Assembly (NCBI GenBank): GCA_028821455.1
Contig: JAPPGE010000005.1
Span: 1-64,000 of the forward strand
DNA from: a bacterium
GTDB lineage: Bacteria; Pseudomonadota; Alphaproteobacteria; SP197
Direction: 5' to 3'
DNA length: 64,000 bases
The notes beneath the pieces were generated by a model. That model was not told the DNA's origin and did not search any database. It worked only from the letters and a program-made list of their open reading frames with translations. This document shows, piece after piece, positions 43,463-51,162 of this stretch. How positions within the stretch are numbered: position 1 is the first letter of the stretch; every line of letters starts with the position of its first letter. The translations under genes and the position numbers were made by a program.

Positions 43463-44200
43463 ATGGCTCAGCACAGAGAACAGCTTGCCAAGCGCGCTGC
43501 CGCGCGTGGCAAGTATTCCCCCCTTTATCGCCGTCTGGCCGGCACCGAGGGACCGAACTGGAGAGTGTCCTTTTCCGAGATCGAGACCATTCTGGGATTC
43601 ACGCTGCCGGACTCGGCGCGCCTTCACAGGCCCTGGTGGGCAAACCAGTCTCGCGGAGGTGGTCACAGCCACTCTCTGGCCTGGCAGGCTGCGGGCTGGA
43701 GGACCAGTGAGGTCGATCTGGATGCAGAGACACTGATCTTTCAACGCATCCAGACCGAAACTGACCATCCCGTGGCTGGAGGCAGGAAGAACATCGCCCG
43801 TGAAGCCGCCGCGAACGGCAAGTACGCGCTTCTCTACAAAAGCCTCAGTACAAGGCCGGGCTCCCGTTGGCGGACTACGTTTTCCGAGATCGAGGCCGTA
43901 CTTGGCTTCAAGCTGCCACCTTCGGCGCGGCACCACCGGCCGTGGTGGGCAAACCAGAGGCACGGCGGCGGTCTCGGCCATTCCCTGGCCTGGCAGGCTG
44001 CCGGCTGGCAGACCGCGCAGGTCGATCTTGCAGCCGAAACACTCGTGTTCGAACGCGAAGAGGGCGTCGGACCGCCCACCGGACAGGCGAAGTCGACTCG
44101 TCCTTTCGTCCTTGCCCGCGACTTCCCGGCAATGGACATGGGACCTTGGCCCGAGGACTTTGCGGTGAGGCGGGAAGAGATCTACGACGACAGAGAATGA
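43463..44200 (+). CDS. Double DUF7662-like protein with acidic tail, putative antitoxin
   Basis: 245 residues: two copies of a ~79-residue domain (residues ~17-95 and ~119-197), each reading GKYxxLYxxL, WRxxFSEIExxLGFxLPxSA and HRPWWANQ, then GG..HSLAWQAAGW and VDLxAETLxFxR. This resembles the uncharacterised DUF7662 family (recognised from memory). The C-terminal tail (ARDFPAMDMGPWPEDFAVRR, then EEIYDDRE) resembles toxin-binding tails of AbrB- or VapB-type antitoxins. RBS GAGGA lies eight bases before the ATG. The gene precedes a PIN-domain RNase gene by 47 bases under a promoter with an operator palindrome, so an antitoxin role is the best inference. No classical DNA-binding fold is seen. 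Confidence 0.8.
   Translation: MAQHREQLAKRAAARGKYSPLYRRLAGTEGPNWRVSFSEIETILGFTLPDSARLHRPWWANQSRGGGHSHSLAWQAAGWRTSEVDLDAETLIFQRIQTETDHPVAGGRKNIAREAAANGKYALLYKSLSTRPGSRWRTTFSEIEAVLGFKLPPSARHHRPWWANQRHGGGLGHSLAWQAAGWQTAQVDLAAETLVFEREEGVGPPTGQAKSTRPFVLARDFPAMDMGPWPEDFAVRREEIYDDRE
43511..44053 (+). repeat. Intragenic tandem duplication of a DUF7662-like domain
   Basis: Two diverged copies, 43511-43747 and 43817-44053, offset by 306 bases (102 codons), encode the same domain twice. Blocks such as FSEIE, LGF.LP.SAR, HRPWWANQ, SLAWQAAGW and AETL are kept at identical offsets, showing an in-frame duplication with selection on both copies. Confidence 0.85.
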
Positions 44201-44247
44201 CGTTCCGGTAGATCCGAAACGAATTCACAAGAGCGACGTCGAGCGGA

Positions 44248-44685
44248 ATGTTCATTGACACGAACGTTTTCGTATCGGCCCGCAGTGCACGGGCCCCCCA
44301 CAATTCGCTCGCTCGAGCGGCGCTCTCCCGGGCACAGCGGACGGGCGAACCCTTGCGCATCAATCGTCAAGTGCTTCGCGAGTACTTGTCGACCATGACT
44401 CGACCGCAAACCTGGCAGGTTCCGCTCTCCTTGGCCGACACCTTGAACGACCTCGCGTGGCTGAGTGCAACATTCGAGATCCTCGAAGACGGCGCCCATG
44501 TGACAGACATGCTCGTTGCTCTGTGCCAGGAGGTCCTGCTCGCCGGCAAACAACTGCACGACGCCAATATCGTGGCCACCATGCTGGCTCACGGCGAGCG
44601 GCGGCTTCTGACATTCAACGCATCCGACTTTCGACGCTACGGCGAACGCATCGATCTGATCGTACCGGATGTTCAGATATCCTGA
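44248..44685 (+). CDS. PIN-domain ribonuclease, VapC-like putative toxin
   Basis: 145 residues, a PIN fold with the metal-binding acid set: Asp4 in MFIDTNVFVSA, Glu45 in VLREYL, Asp105 in LHDANIVATML, and the Asn124/Asp127 segment TFNASDFRRY. VapC toxins of this type cleave tRNA or rRNA as free enzymes and are held inactive by the cognate antitoxin. The gene follows the DUF7662-repeat gene by 47 bases in the same orientation, with gagcgga before the ATG. The target is unknown. Confidence 0.85.
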   Translation: MFIDTNVFVSARSARAPHNSLARAALSRAQRTGEPLRINRQVLREYLSTMTRPQTWQVPLSLADTLNDLAWLSATFEILEDGAHVTDMLVALCQEVLLAGKQLHDANIVATMLAHGERRLLTFNASDFRRYGERIDLIVPDVQIS

Positions 44686-44997
44686 CCTCGGCCAGTTTCA
44701 GGTGACACGCTCGCCTGGTGGCCCTGAATTGGACCTCGAGAGTGTCGTCATCGACTGTCTGCGGACGCCTTGCGCTGGCAATGAGGCCGGCAGCCGTCGA
44801 AACCGGCCGTAATCCGGCGGCGCCCGAGACCTTCAAGTTCCCATTGTCGTGGAGTACAGTTTGGCGATGCGGCGATGGCTCCCTTGGTTCACTTAAGTAT
44901 TTGGACTCATCCACATATGTCACAGACTCCGTCCCCGTGAAGAGGCGCTGATGAATGGTCCGGGCGCTTTGGTCGTCCGCACAACGAGGAGATCGCA
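44686..44997. other. Spacer without a supported gene
   Basis: 312 bases between the PIN gene and the esterase. A minus-strand frame (44615-44998) crosses it, overlapping the end of the PIN gene, and shows no domain or RBS. The right end (about 44880-44935) is AT-richer and probably carries the esterase promoter, but no clear boxes were found. Confidence 0.5.
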
Positions 44998-45897
44998 ATG
45001 CTGAGCAAACAGATGACTGCCAACCTCAAGCTGCTCGCCGAAGGCTCGCTTTCGGCCGATGCGACATGGCAGGAATACCGGGAGTCGTACGACAGCCTGG
45101 GAGAGGCATTTCCTGCGCTGCCGGAGGTTCGGCGGGAGAACGCCGAGTTCGGGGGTATCAAGGGCTTTCGCTACGTGCCGCCCGGAGCCGACGAGACGCG
45201 CGCCATCGTCTACTTCCATGGCGGAGGATATTGCATCGGCTCAGAGAGGAGTCACGAGATGATCGTCACCACGCTGGCCATGATGGCCGGCTGTCCTCTC
45301 TGGTTTCCTCTCTACAGACTGGCGCCCGAGCACCCCTTTCCCATCCCGGTCGAAGACTGCATCGCGGCGTGGCAGGGATTCGCGGAATCGGGAGCAGAGC
45401 CGGGTCGTGTCGGGTTTGCCGGTGATTCGGCCGGTGGCGGCCTGGTCTTCAGTGTTTCCCAGGCCGCCAGGGACCGAGGCATGGCTCTTCCGAAATGCTG
45501 CGTCGCTCTCTCGCCCTGGACCGACATGGAAGGAACCGGCACGTGGCGTGCCGGCGACCCGGAGCGCGACGCTCTCCTGTCCCCGGCGGAACTCGACATG
45601 CTCGTTGACGGCTTCCTGGCGGGTGCGGACCGGCGCGACCCCCTTGCCGCACCGATTTTTGGCAGTTTTCAGGGATTGCCGCCCTTTCTGATCCAGGCCA
45701 GCCGAAGCGAACTTCTCTACGACGATGCAGTGCGCCTCGCCGGGGCGCTCGAGCGCGCCAACAACCCTCCGATTCTTGAGCTTGCCGAGGAGGGGACACC
45801 CCATGTCTGGCACCACATGGTGCCCGATGTGCCGGAAGCGGTGAGAGCTCTCGGCAATGCCGCCGCTTATGTGCGGCACCTCACGAACGGTGGCTGA
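44998..45897 (+). CDS. Alpha/beta hydrolase, hormone-sensitive-lipase (family IV) esterase
   Basis: 299 residues. The oxyanion-hole HGGGY motif (YFHGGGYCIGSE), nucleophile serine in GDSAGG, and a C-terminal catalytic histidine in TPHVWHHM define the HSL family. It probably hydrolyses short-chain esters in the cytoplasm. No signal peptide is present. A GAGGAG RBS precedes the ATG. Monocistronic, convergent with the PhoX-type gene across a strong hairpin. Confidence 0.9.
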   Translation: MLSKQMTANLKLLAEGSLSADATWQEYRESYDSLGEAFPALPEVRRENAEFGGIKGFRYVPPGADETRAIVYFHGGGYCIGSERSHEMIVTTLAMMAGCPLWFPLYRLAPEHPFPIPVEDCIAAWQGFAESGAEPGRVGFAGDSAGGGLVFSVSQAARDRGMALPKCCVALSPWTDMEGTGTWRAGDPERDALLSPAELDMLVDGFLAGADRRDPLAAPIFGSFQGLPPFLIQASRSELLYDDAVRLAGALERANNPPILELAEEGTPHVWHHMVPDVPEAVRALGNAAAYVRHLTNGG

Positions 45898-46252
45898 TCC
45901 GGGGAAAGGGGTCGGGAAGTGCGCACGGCACCCATGGCGATGCCAGAGGTTGGGGATCACCCGGCAAGTCAGGTCCATGGCATCGCAAGAGGTTGAAAGC
46001 TCGTACTCGAGAACGGCACCGCTGCCACCTGCCATCGACCCGATCGTGGACCTGGAAGCCAATGTTCCGAAGGGGGACGAGAATGCGCATGACTGCCGCT
46101 GACACGCCCGGCGACACCGTGGAGTGTGAACGGTGTACGCGATCTTTCGGCGGCACCGGTTGCAGGGCGACCGGACACCACGCTGCAGACGGGAAACGTC
46201 TCCCGGCCGGGCCAGAGAAGCGCTCTTGCCCGGCCGGGAGTGTCAGGTGAAC
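45898..46252. other. Convergent intergenic region with terminator
   Basis: 355 bases between the esterase and PhoX-type stops. Apart from the hairpin at 46201-46239, I see no coding sequence with a domain or RBS. Confidence 0.5.
46201..46239. terminator. Bidirectional terminator hairpin between convergent genes
   Basis: TCCCGGCCGGGC and GCCCGGCCGGGA are perfect 12-bp arms, with a further AGAG/CTCT pairing inside the loop. It lies 13 bases beyond the PhoX-type stop and can serve both convergent genes. No T tract is present on either side. Confidence 0.65.
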
Positions 46253-48190
46253 TCAGCCGCCAACCACGCCGCCGTCTTCGCGGGTGACGACCACGACCGA
46301 GGGTCGCGGTGGCAGGCCTGCATCAAAATCCGGCCAGCGAGTCGTCAAGCTGTCATAGGTCTCCGAATCCTCGCCCGGGTGCTGAACGGCGATGAACAGC
46401 GTCCTGCCGTCGGGCGTGAAACTCGGTCCGGTGCATTCGGCGCCAGCCGGACAGGCATAGAACGCCTGTGCCTTGCCCCGAGCCGGTCCGTCCAGGTCCA
46501 CGGCGAAAAGGCCGTCTGCCAGGTCAAGGCTGTTCATGCCGTCGGTCCCGATCCACAACCGTCCCTGTGGGTCGAAGGCGATGTTGTCCGGCGTGGAGAA
46601 CCACCCGTTGGCCGAGGTCTCGGGATGGAAGCTGGCCCCCTGTTCCGGCTTTGACGGATCGCCACACAGAACCAGGATGTCCCATCCAAAGCGGTCGGCG
46701 GCATGGTCGACAGCCGGTCCGTCACCCGGCGGAATCAGCTCCACGAGGTGGCCCTGGCGGTTTTCCTCGCGTGTGTTGACGACATTCAGGTTGTCCGCAC
46801 GGCGTTTCTTGTTCTTGGTCAACACGACATAGACCCGACCGGTTACCGGATTAACTTCGAAGTCTTCGGGTCGGTCCATCGTGGTGGCGCCGAGCGCATC
46901 AGCGGCAAGTCGGGCGTTGATGACCACTTCGCCCTGGTCGGCGAAACCGTTTTCGGGCGTCAGCGGTCCTTCTCCGTGAACCAGGGGCAGCCAGGACATC
47001 GTACCGTCCTCGTCGAATTTCGCGACCGAAAGCACGCCATGATCGAGCAGATCCTTGTTGGCGGCCCGATCGTTCATGTCGATCTTGTCTCGCGAAACGA
47101 AACGGAAGAGGTATTCAAAACGGGCGTCATCACCCGAATAGACAACCAGACGTCCGTCAGAACTGACCGCGGTCTGCGCCCCTTCGTGGCCAAACCTGCC
47201 CAGAGCGCTGCGCTTGACGGGAACGGACTGGGGATCATAGGGATCGAACTCGACCACCCAGTGGAAGCGGTTCGTCTCGTTTGGTTCTTGTTCAAAGTTG
47301 AAGCGAGGGTGATAGCGAGCCAGGCTCAACCCATCGTGACCATCGTAACCGTAACGAGTCAGACTCTCTTCCTGATCCGTTTTAGCGGGGTCTCCGCCAA
47401 AGTCGTAGTAGGCCCATTCCTCGCAGGTGAGAATTGTTCCCCAGGGCGTGACGCCTCCGCTGCAGTTGGTATGGGTGCCGACGGGCCTCGTGCCGGAGGG
47501 ATCCTCCGAGGTCTTGACAAGATCGTGCCCGGCAGCGGGACCGGACATGGCCATTTCGGTGAAGAGATCGAGGCGGCGATTGTACTCGGAATCGGCCACC
47601 ACTCGCCACTCGCCGTCAATCTTCTCGATTTCCACAACCGAATGACCAGTCGCCGCCATCAGCGTGTCAACCTGCTCCGCGGTGAGATCGGGACTCGACG
47701 CCCAGGCCTCACCGACCCATCCGGGAATCGAGATATGGGGATCGGGATACTCGTTGTTGACACACAGCAGACCGTGCTCGGAATTGTCGGAACCAAAGGG
47801 CAGTGGCAGGAAGGCCGTGAAATCGCAGTTGTACCCGAATTGTCCGGACTGCGTTTGCCTGCTCTGGTTGTCGGGATCGAAATCCGATGCCCCGGCGATG
47901 ATGGGATCACCCCAGCGCAGCAGGATTTCCGCACGGTATCCGCTGGCGACATGATGTGTCTCATCGTAGATCCGTTCGATCTCTTCGAAGTCGAACGCAC
48001 TGGCGGCTCCGGCGGACGCCGGCGGACTGAAAACGGAGCCCGCCGTTCCCATGGCGACAGCCGCCGATGTTCCGGCAGCACCGTGCAGGATGGCACGCCG
48101 CGAGAGGCGCGCTTTCAGGATATTGGCAAAGTCGGGCTGAGACGTGAGTTCACTCCGACCCTGTCGGTTACTCTTGGAACCGTTCGTCAT
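46253..48190 (-). CDS. PhoX-type (DUF839) alkaline phosphatase, Tat-exported
   Basis: 645 residues. A twin-arginine signal (LSRRAILHGAAGTSAAVAMG) near residue 30 directs folded export, consistent with the Fe/Ca cofactor of PhoX enzymes. Family blocks: GYNCDFTAFLPLP, GLLCVNNEYPDPH and HTNCSGGVTPWGTILTCEEW (~residues 237-256), HEGAQ, and the C-terminal IAVQHPGED segment. It probably releases phosphate from organic phosphoesters in the periplasm. The ATG at 48190 has a GGGAGG RBS; no clear Pho box was identified. Confidence 0.9.
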   Translation of the reverse strand: MTNGSKSNRQGRSELTSQPDFANILKARLSRRAILHGAAGTSAAVAMGTAGSVFSPPASAGAASAFDFEEIERIYDETHHVASGYRAEILLRWGDPIIAGASDFDPDNQSRQTQSGQFGYNCDFTAFLPLPFGSDNSEHGLLCVNNEYPDPHISIPGWVGEAWASSPDLTAEQVDTLMAATGHSVVEIEKIDGEWRVVADSEYNRRLDLFTEMAMSGPAAGHDLVKTSEDPSGTRPVGTHTNCSGGVTPWGTILTCEEWAYYDFGGDPAKTDQEESLTRYGYDGHDGLSLARYHPRFNFEQEPNETNRFHWVVEFDPYDPQSVPVKRSALGRFGHEGAQTAVSSDGRLVVYSGDDARFEYLFRFVSRDKIDMNDRAANKDLLDHGVLSVAKFDEDGTMSWLPLVHGEGPLTPENGFADQGEVVINARLAADALGATTMDRPEDFEVNPVTGRVYVVLTKNKKRRADNLNVVNTREENRQGHLVELIPPGDGPAVDHAADRFGWDILVLCGDPSKPEQGASFHPETSANGWFSTPDNIAFDPQGRLWIGTDGMNSLDLADGLFAVDLDGPARGKAQAFYACPAGAECTGPSFTPDGRTLFIAVQHPGEDSETYDSLTTRWPDFDAGLPPRPSVVVVTREDGGVVGG

Positions 48191-48671
48191 GATGAATCCT
48201 CCCAATTGGTAAAAGATGGTCTTCATTCTCCTCGTCTGCGCGTCTTGTCATGTTGTTGGCGCCGACGTCGAAATCGAGGATACGGCGGAACGAGTGCGCC
48301 TGACCATCGCCGAACGTGGAAGTTTGCGTGAGGTCCACCTGCCTGTCAAAGGCGGCCGGATATTGAGGCCTGCGCGTTGATGCGTCGACCTCGATGCAAT
48401 CCTCTGCGTCAGCGCTGTGCTCGATGCGCAGGCTCATGTCGTCTCGCCCGCGGACCCGCGCAACGCAAGATCCCGCGTGCGGCCGGTCGTGCGCCCTGGC
48501 ACATACCAATGGTCGTGTACGGAATGTTCTGCAACCGTGCCAGCGGTCCCTGGCACACAACGGGTTTGCGCCTCGCTTGATCGCATGCCCTGAGATTTCG
48601 CTCGACGCTGGTCGAGTGCAACGTTTGCGTTGAATTTCGGCTCAGCGCTTCGTGAGTTGATCTCCAACCTT

Positions 48672-48690
48672 TGCGTATCTAACATACGCA
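48672..48690. promoter_or_regulatory. Palindromic operator upstream of the hipA-like gene
   Basis: TGCGTAT-CTAAC-ATACGCA is a perfect inverted repeat (7-bp arms, 5-base spacer) lying just upstream of the -35 box. A second, smaller repeat, GTTAA-C-TTAAC, lies at 48735-48745 at the predicted transcription start. These are natural sites for autoregulation by the HTH-like domain of the encoded protein. Confidence 0.55.
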
Positions 48691-48704
48691 TAAGTAGCAA
48701 AACG

Positions 48705-48733
48705 TTGACGTCTAGCGGCAGATTCCCTACTTT
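48705..48733 (+). promoter_or_regulatory. Sigma-70 promoter of the hipA-like gene
   Basis: TTGACG at 48705-48710 and TACTTT at 48728-48733, spacing 17. The predicted start of transcription is about 20 bases before the ATG at 48763, leaving a very short leader. Confidence 0.6.
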
Positions 48734-48762
48734 TGTTAACTTAACGTGCGAAAAGGTTGGAA

Positions 48763-50562
48763 ATGTTGCATCTCGTTGGTGAGACCATTGACAAGCACCG
48801 CGTTCAACATGGCGTGGAGACCGGTAGGCTCGTCCAGATCATGCGGGGCATTTATGTTGCAGCGGAGGACGACGCCGACGCCATGCTGTTCGATCACGCG
48901 CTCCGGATCGCCGCCTACCTCTACCCGAACACCTATCTTTGCGGGTCCAGCGCCGAGCGTCTCGCACCAACGCCGGACAGGCGCCTCTTTCTGAGCGGGA
49001 GACGCAATGCACGCACACGACTGCGCGAGCTGGAAATCTTGCAGACGCGCGCGCCTGATGCTCCCGAGACCGAGACCGTTCAGATCACCGACCCGATGGG
49101 TGACTTGAGGGTCCGGCGCTCGACACTGCGATTTCGTTACCTGGAATCCTTCCGTCGGCGCAGTGAAGCCGGCGCTGCCATGCCACTCGACGTGCAGGTG
49201 GACATTGCCGCGCGTCTGGTTGAGGCCGCTGGCGGCCAGCAGGAAGCGATCATCGCGTGCTGGCGATTGGGCGAAGCCAATGGATGGCGAACGGAGGCGG
49301 CGCGTGCGGAACAACTCATTGCCACGCCACTTCGAGAAGCACCGCCACCGCGGGCAACGCTCCATGTGGGATGGCATGGCGAAAAGACCGGCTCCCTGTC
49401 TCATGACGGATCGGCTTGGCAGTGGGAACCTGTCGCCACCGAAGGCGCAACGCCGGTTCGAACCGGCCCGCCGGGCCGTTTGCCGCCCTTCATCGAGAGT
49501 CTGCTGCCCGAAGGCTGGCTTGAGCGCGTGTTGAGGCCGAAGTCGGAGCAGGAACGAATATCCGGAAAGCGCTATATGTCGAACATCGTCGTTTCCGGGG
49601 ACGAGAATGACCTTCAGGCTCTTCCGGCGGACGTGCTGGAAGGACGGCTCGAGGAGTTTGCGAATGAGGGTGCATTCGTCGGCGGCTACGCCGGTCCAGC
49701 ACCTTCGTTCGACGAAACGCTGGAAGACCGCATGGCCGGATTGTATGCGTCGGCAACGATGCCGCGCTTGTCGGGTGTTCAGGTCAAGGCGCCGATGAAC
49801 CTCTCGCATGACGGCATGCTGCGACCGGCTCGGGATCAGCGCGCCTTCACGCATATCCTGAAACCGTCGCCGGGCGCCGGCTTCGAAGAGCTTCCCCTGG
49901 TTGAAGCGGCATGTCTGGCGGCAGCTCAGGCTTGCGGATTCGAGACCGCCGCTCACGCGATCGTCACGATGCCGGGCGATTTGCCCGACGCCCTGCTGGT
50001 CGAGCGATTCGATATCCGGCAAGGCCGCAACGATCGTCGCAAGATTGCAATGGAAGATATGGCGTCCGTTCGCGGGGTCGCGCCCTCGGAAAAGTACGAA
50101 GGTTCCATCGAGCAAGTCGCACGGGCGCTGCGCGGTGTCTCCAGCGACGCACAAGCAGACATCGCTGTGCTGCTGGGTCGGGCCGTGTTCGCCTGGCTCA
50201 TTGCCGATGGCGACTTTCACCTGAAGAACATGGCTGTCCTGAGGGTTGCGGCGGAAAGTGGACAGAATTTCTCGTCTGTGCGGTTCGCACCGACCTACGA
50301 TGCCGTGACGACCCGGGCCTTCCCGGGGCTTGAACAGGACGATCTGGCGCTTTCGCTGGCAGGCAAGAGAAATCGCCTGTTGTCCGGGGACTTCATTCGG
50401 GCGGGCGCTACGATGGGCATCGATGCGCACCAGGTCCGCGACAGCATCGAGTCTCTGTGTGCCTGTCTGAGTGCCCATCTCGATGGCCTTGAACCCGCTT
50501 GCGGACGCGTGGGTCGGGCGCTGGGGATCTGGCGGCAGAGAATCGAAAGCGTTCGCGACTGA
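48763..50562 (+). CDS. HipA-type serine/threonine kinase fused to an AbiEi-like N-terminal domain
   Basis: 599 residues. Residues ~1-190 resemble AbiEi-type antitoxin/transcription-regulator proteins (LVQIMRGIYVAAE, then a YLYPNTYLCGSSA core). From ~198 the HipA N-subdomain starts (ATLHVGWHGEKTGSLS). The kinase core has the ATP lysine in HILKP (~366), the EEL region, catalytic DGDFHLKN (~482-489) and the metal-binding FAPTYDAVTT (~510). HipA toxins phosphorylate targets such as aminoacyl-tRNA synthetases. Here antitoxin-like and toxin parts are in one chain and no hipB gene is adjacent. The ATG at 48763 with AAGG six bases upstream is preferred to TTG 48757. Confidence 0.85.
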   Translation: MLHLVGETIDKHRVQHGVETGRLVQIMRGIYVAAEDDADAMLFDHALRIAAYLYPNTYLCGSSAERLAPTPDRRLFLSGRRNARTRLRELEILQTRAPDAPETETVQITDPMGDLRVRRSTLRFRYLESFRRRSEAGAAMPLDVQVDIAARLVEAAGGQQEAIIACWRLGEANGWRTEAARAEQLIATPLREAPPPRATLHVGWHGEKTGSLSHDGSAWQWEPVATEGATPVRTGPPGRLPPFIESLLPEGWLERVLRPKSEQERISGKRYMSNIVVSGDENDLQALPADVLEGRLEEFANEGAFVGGYAGPAPSFDETLEDRMAGLYASATMPRLSGVQVKAPMNLSHDGMLRPARDQRAFTHILKPSPGAGFEELPLVEAACLAAAQACGFETAAHAIVTMPGDLPDALLVERFDIRQGRNDRRKIAMEDMASVRGVAPSEKYEGSIEQVARALRGVSSDAQADIAVLLGRAVFAWLIADGDFHLKNMAVLRVAAESGQNFSSVRFAPTYDAVTTRAFPGLEQDDLALSLAGKRNRLLSGDFIRAGATMGIDAHQVRDSIESLCACLSAHLDGLEPACGRVGRALGIWRQRIESVRD

Positions 50563-51162
50563 CGCACGCAGCGCAACCAGACGGCTGAGAGATTGCGTAC
50601 GGAAATCGTCCGGCACGTCGCAGAAAGGAAGATGTACAATCCCTCCGCCAGTTCCATGCCTGACGGGAACCGGTGCGACTCCTTGTCCGGATAGATTACC
50701 AACCCTACGAATTCCTCCAGAGGTCCGCGCCAGAATTCTCTTCGAGCCTGGACGCAGATAGGGGTACCGAGGACATGCGAAGCGCGACTTCGACGACAGT
50801 GGTTGCCGGGGCTTCAGGCCCGGAAGCCCGCCTGGAACATCAGCCGGATTTCGCCTTCGTCGAGCGGCGTGGGCCCAGTGGTCCCACCATTCCCACTGGC
50901 AAGTGGCGTCATGTGCCGCACGTGACGCCCGATCACGCAGACGAAGCGTAAACGGCCTTCGCGGGTCGCGTCACCGAAGAATGCGGGAACCCGGTTTCCG
51001 ACGGACTCACCGGGAAAACGGCCGGGAGTTCCGGTGTGAAGACCACCAGCCGGCTTCCGGGGAGTGGTTCGGCGAATCGAATGCCGGGGTATGTTACGGG
51101 CTGATGGAAGTCGGCCGCTTCATGAGGTCGCGAGACGGCGCGCAGGAACCCAAACCGGCGTG
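50563..51162. other. 600-base spacer of unclear nature
   Basis: Between the hipA-like gene and dapB. Short frames exist on both strands (50673-50951 plus; 50933-51229 minus), but none has a domain or a convincing RBS. A 7-bp hairpin GGGCTTC-N7-GAAGCCC lies near 50804-50824. The uninterrupted minus-strand frame and the even composition suggest possible remnant or multicopy non-coding DNA. Confidence 0.4.

Larger units (their letters stand above)
48191..48762. other. Divergent intergenic region between PhoX-type and HipA-type genes
   Basis: 572 bases. The right 90 bases hold the promoter and palindrome of the hipA-like gene. The rest carries only weak frames on both strands (for example 48168-48560 minus), with no domain or RBS. 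The base composition shifts from GC-rich to AT-rich after about 48650, a possible junction of acquired DNA. Confidence 0.5.

Noticed and set aside
44615-44998. 127-codon minus-strand frame between PIN and esterase genes
   Set aside because: Overlaps the PIN gene end and lacks RBS and recognisable domain.
46133-46654. 173-codon plus-strand frame near the PhoX-type stop
   Set aside because: Overlaps the terminator hairpin and the well-supported minus-strand gene.
48736-50616. 626-codon minus-strand frame over the hipA-like gene
   Set aside because: The plus strand encodes the kinase motifs in order; the antisense frame has none.
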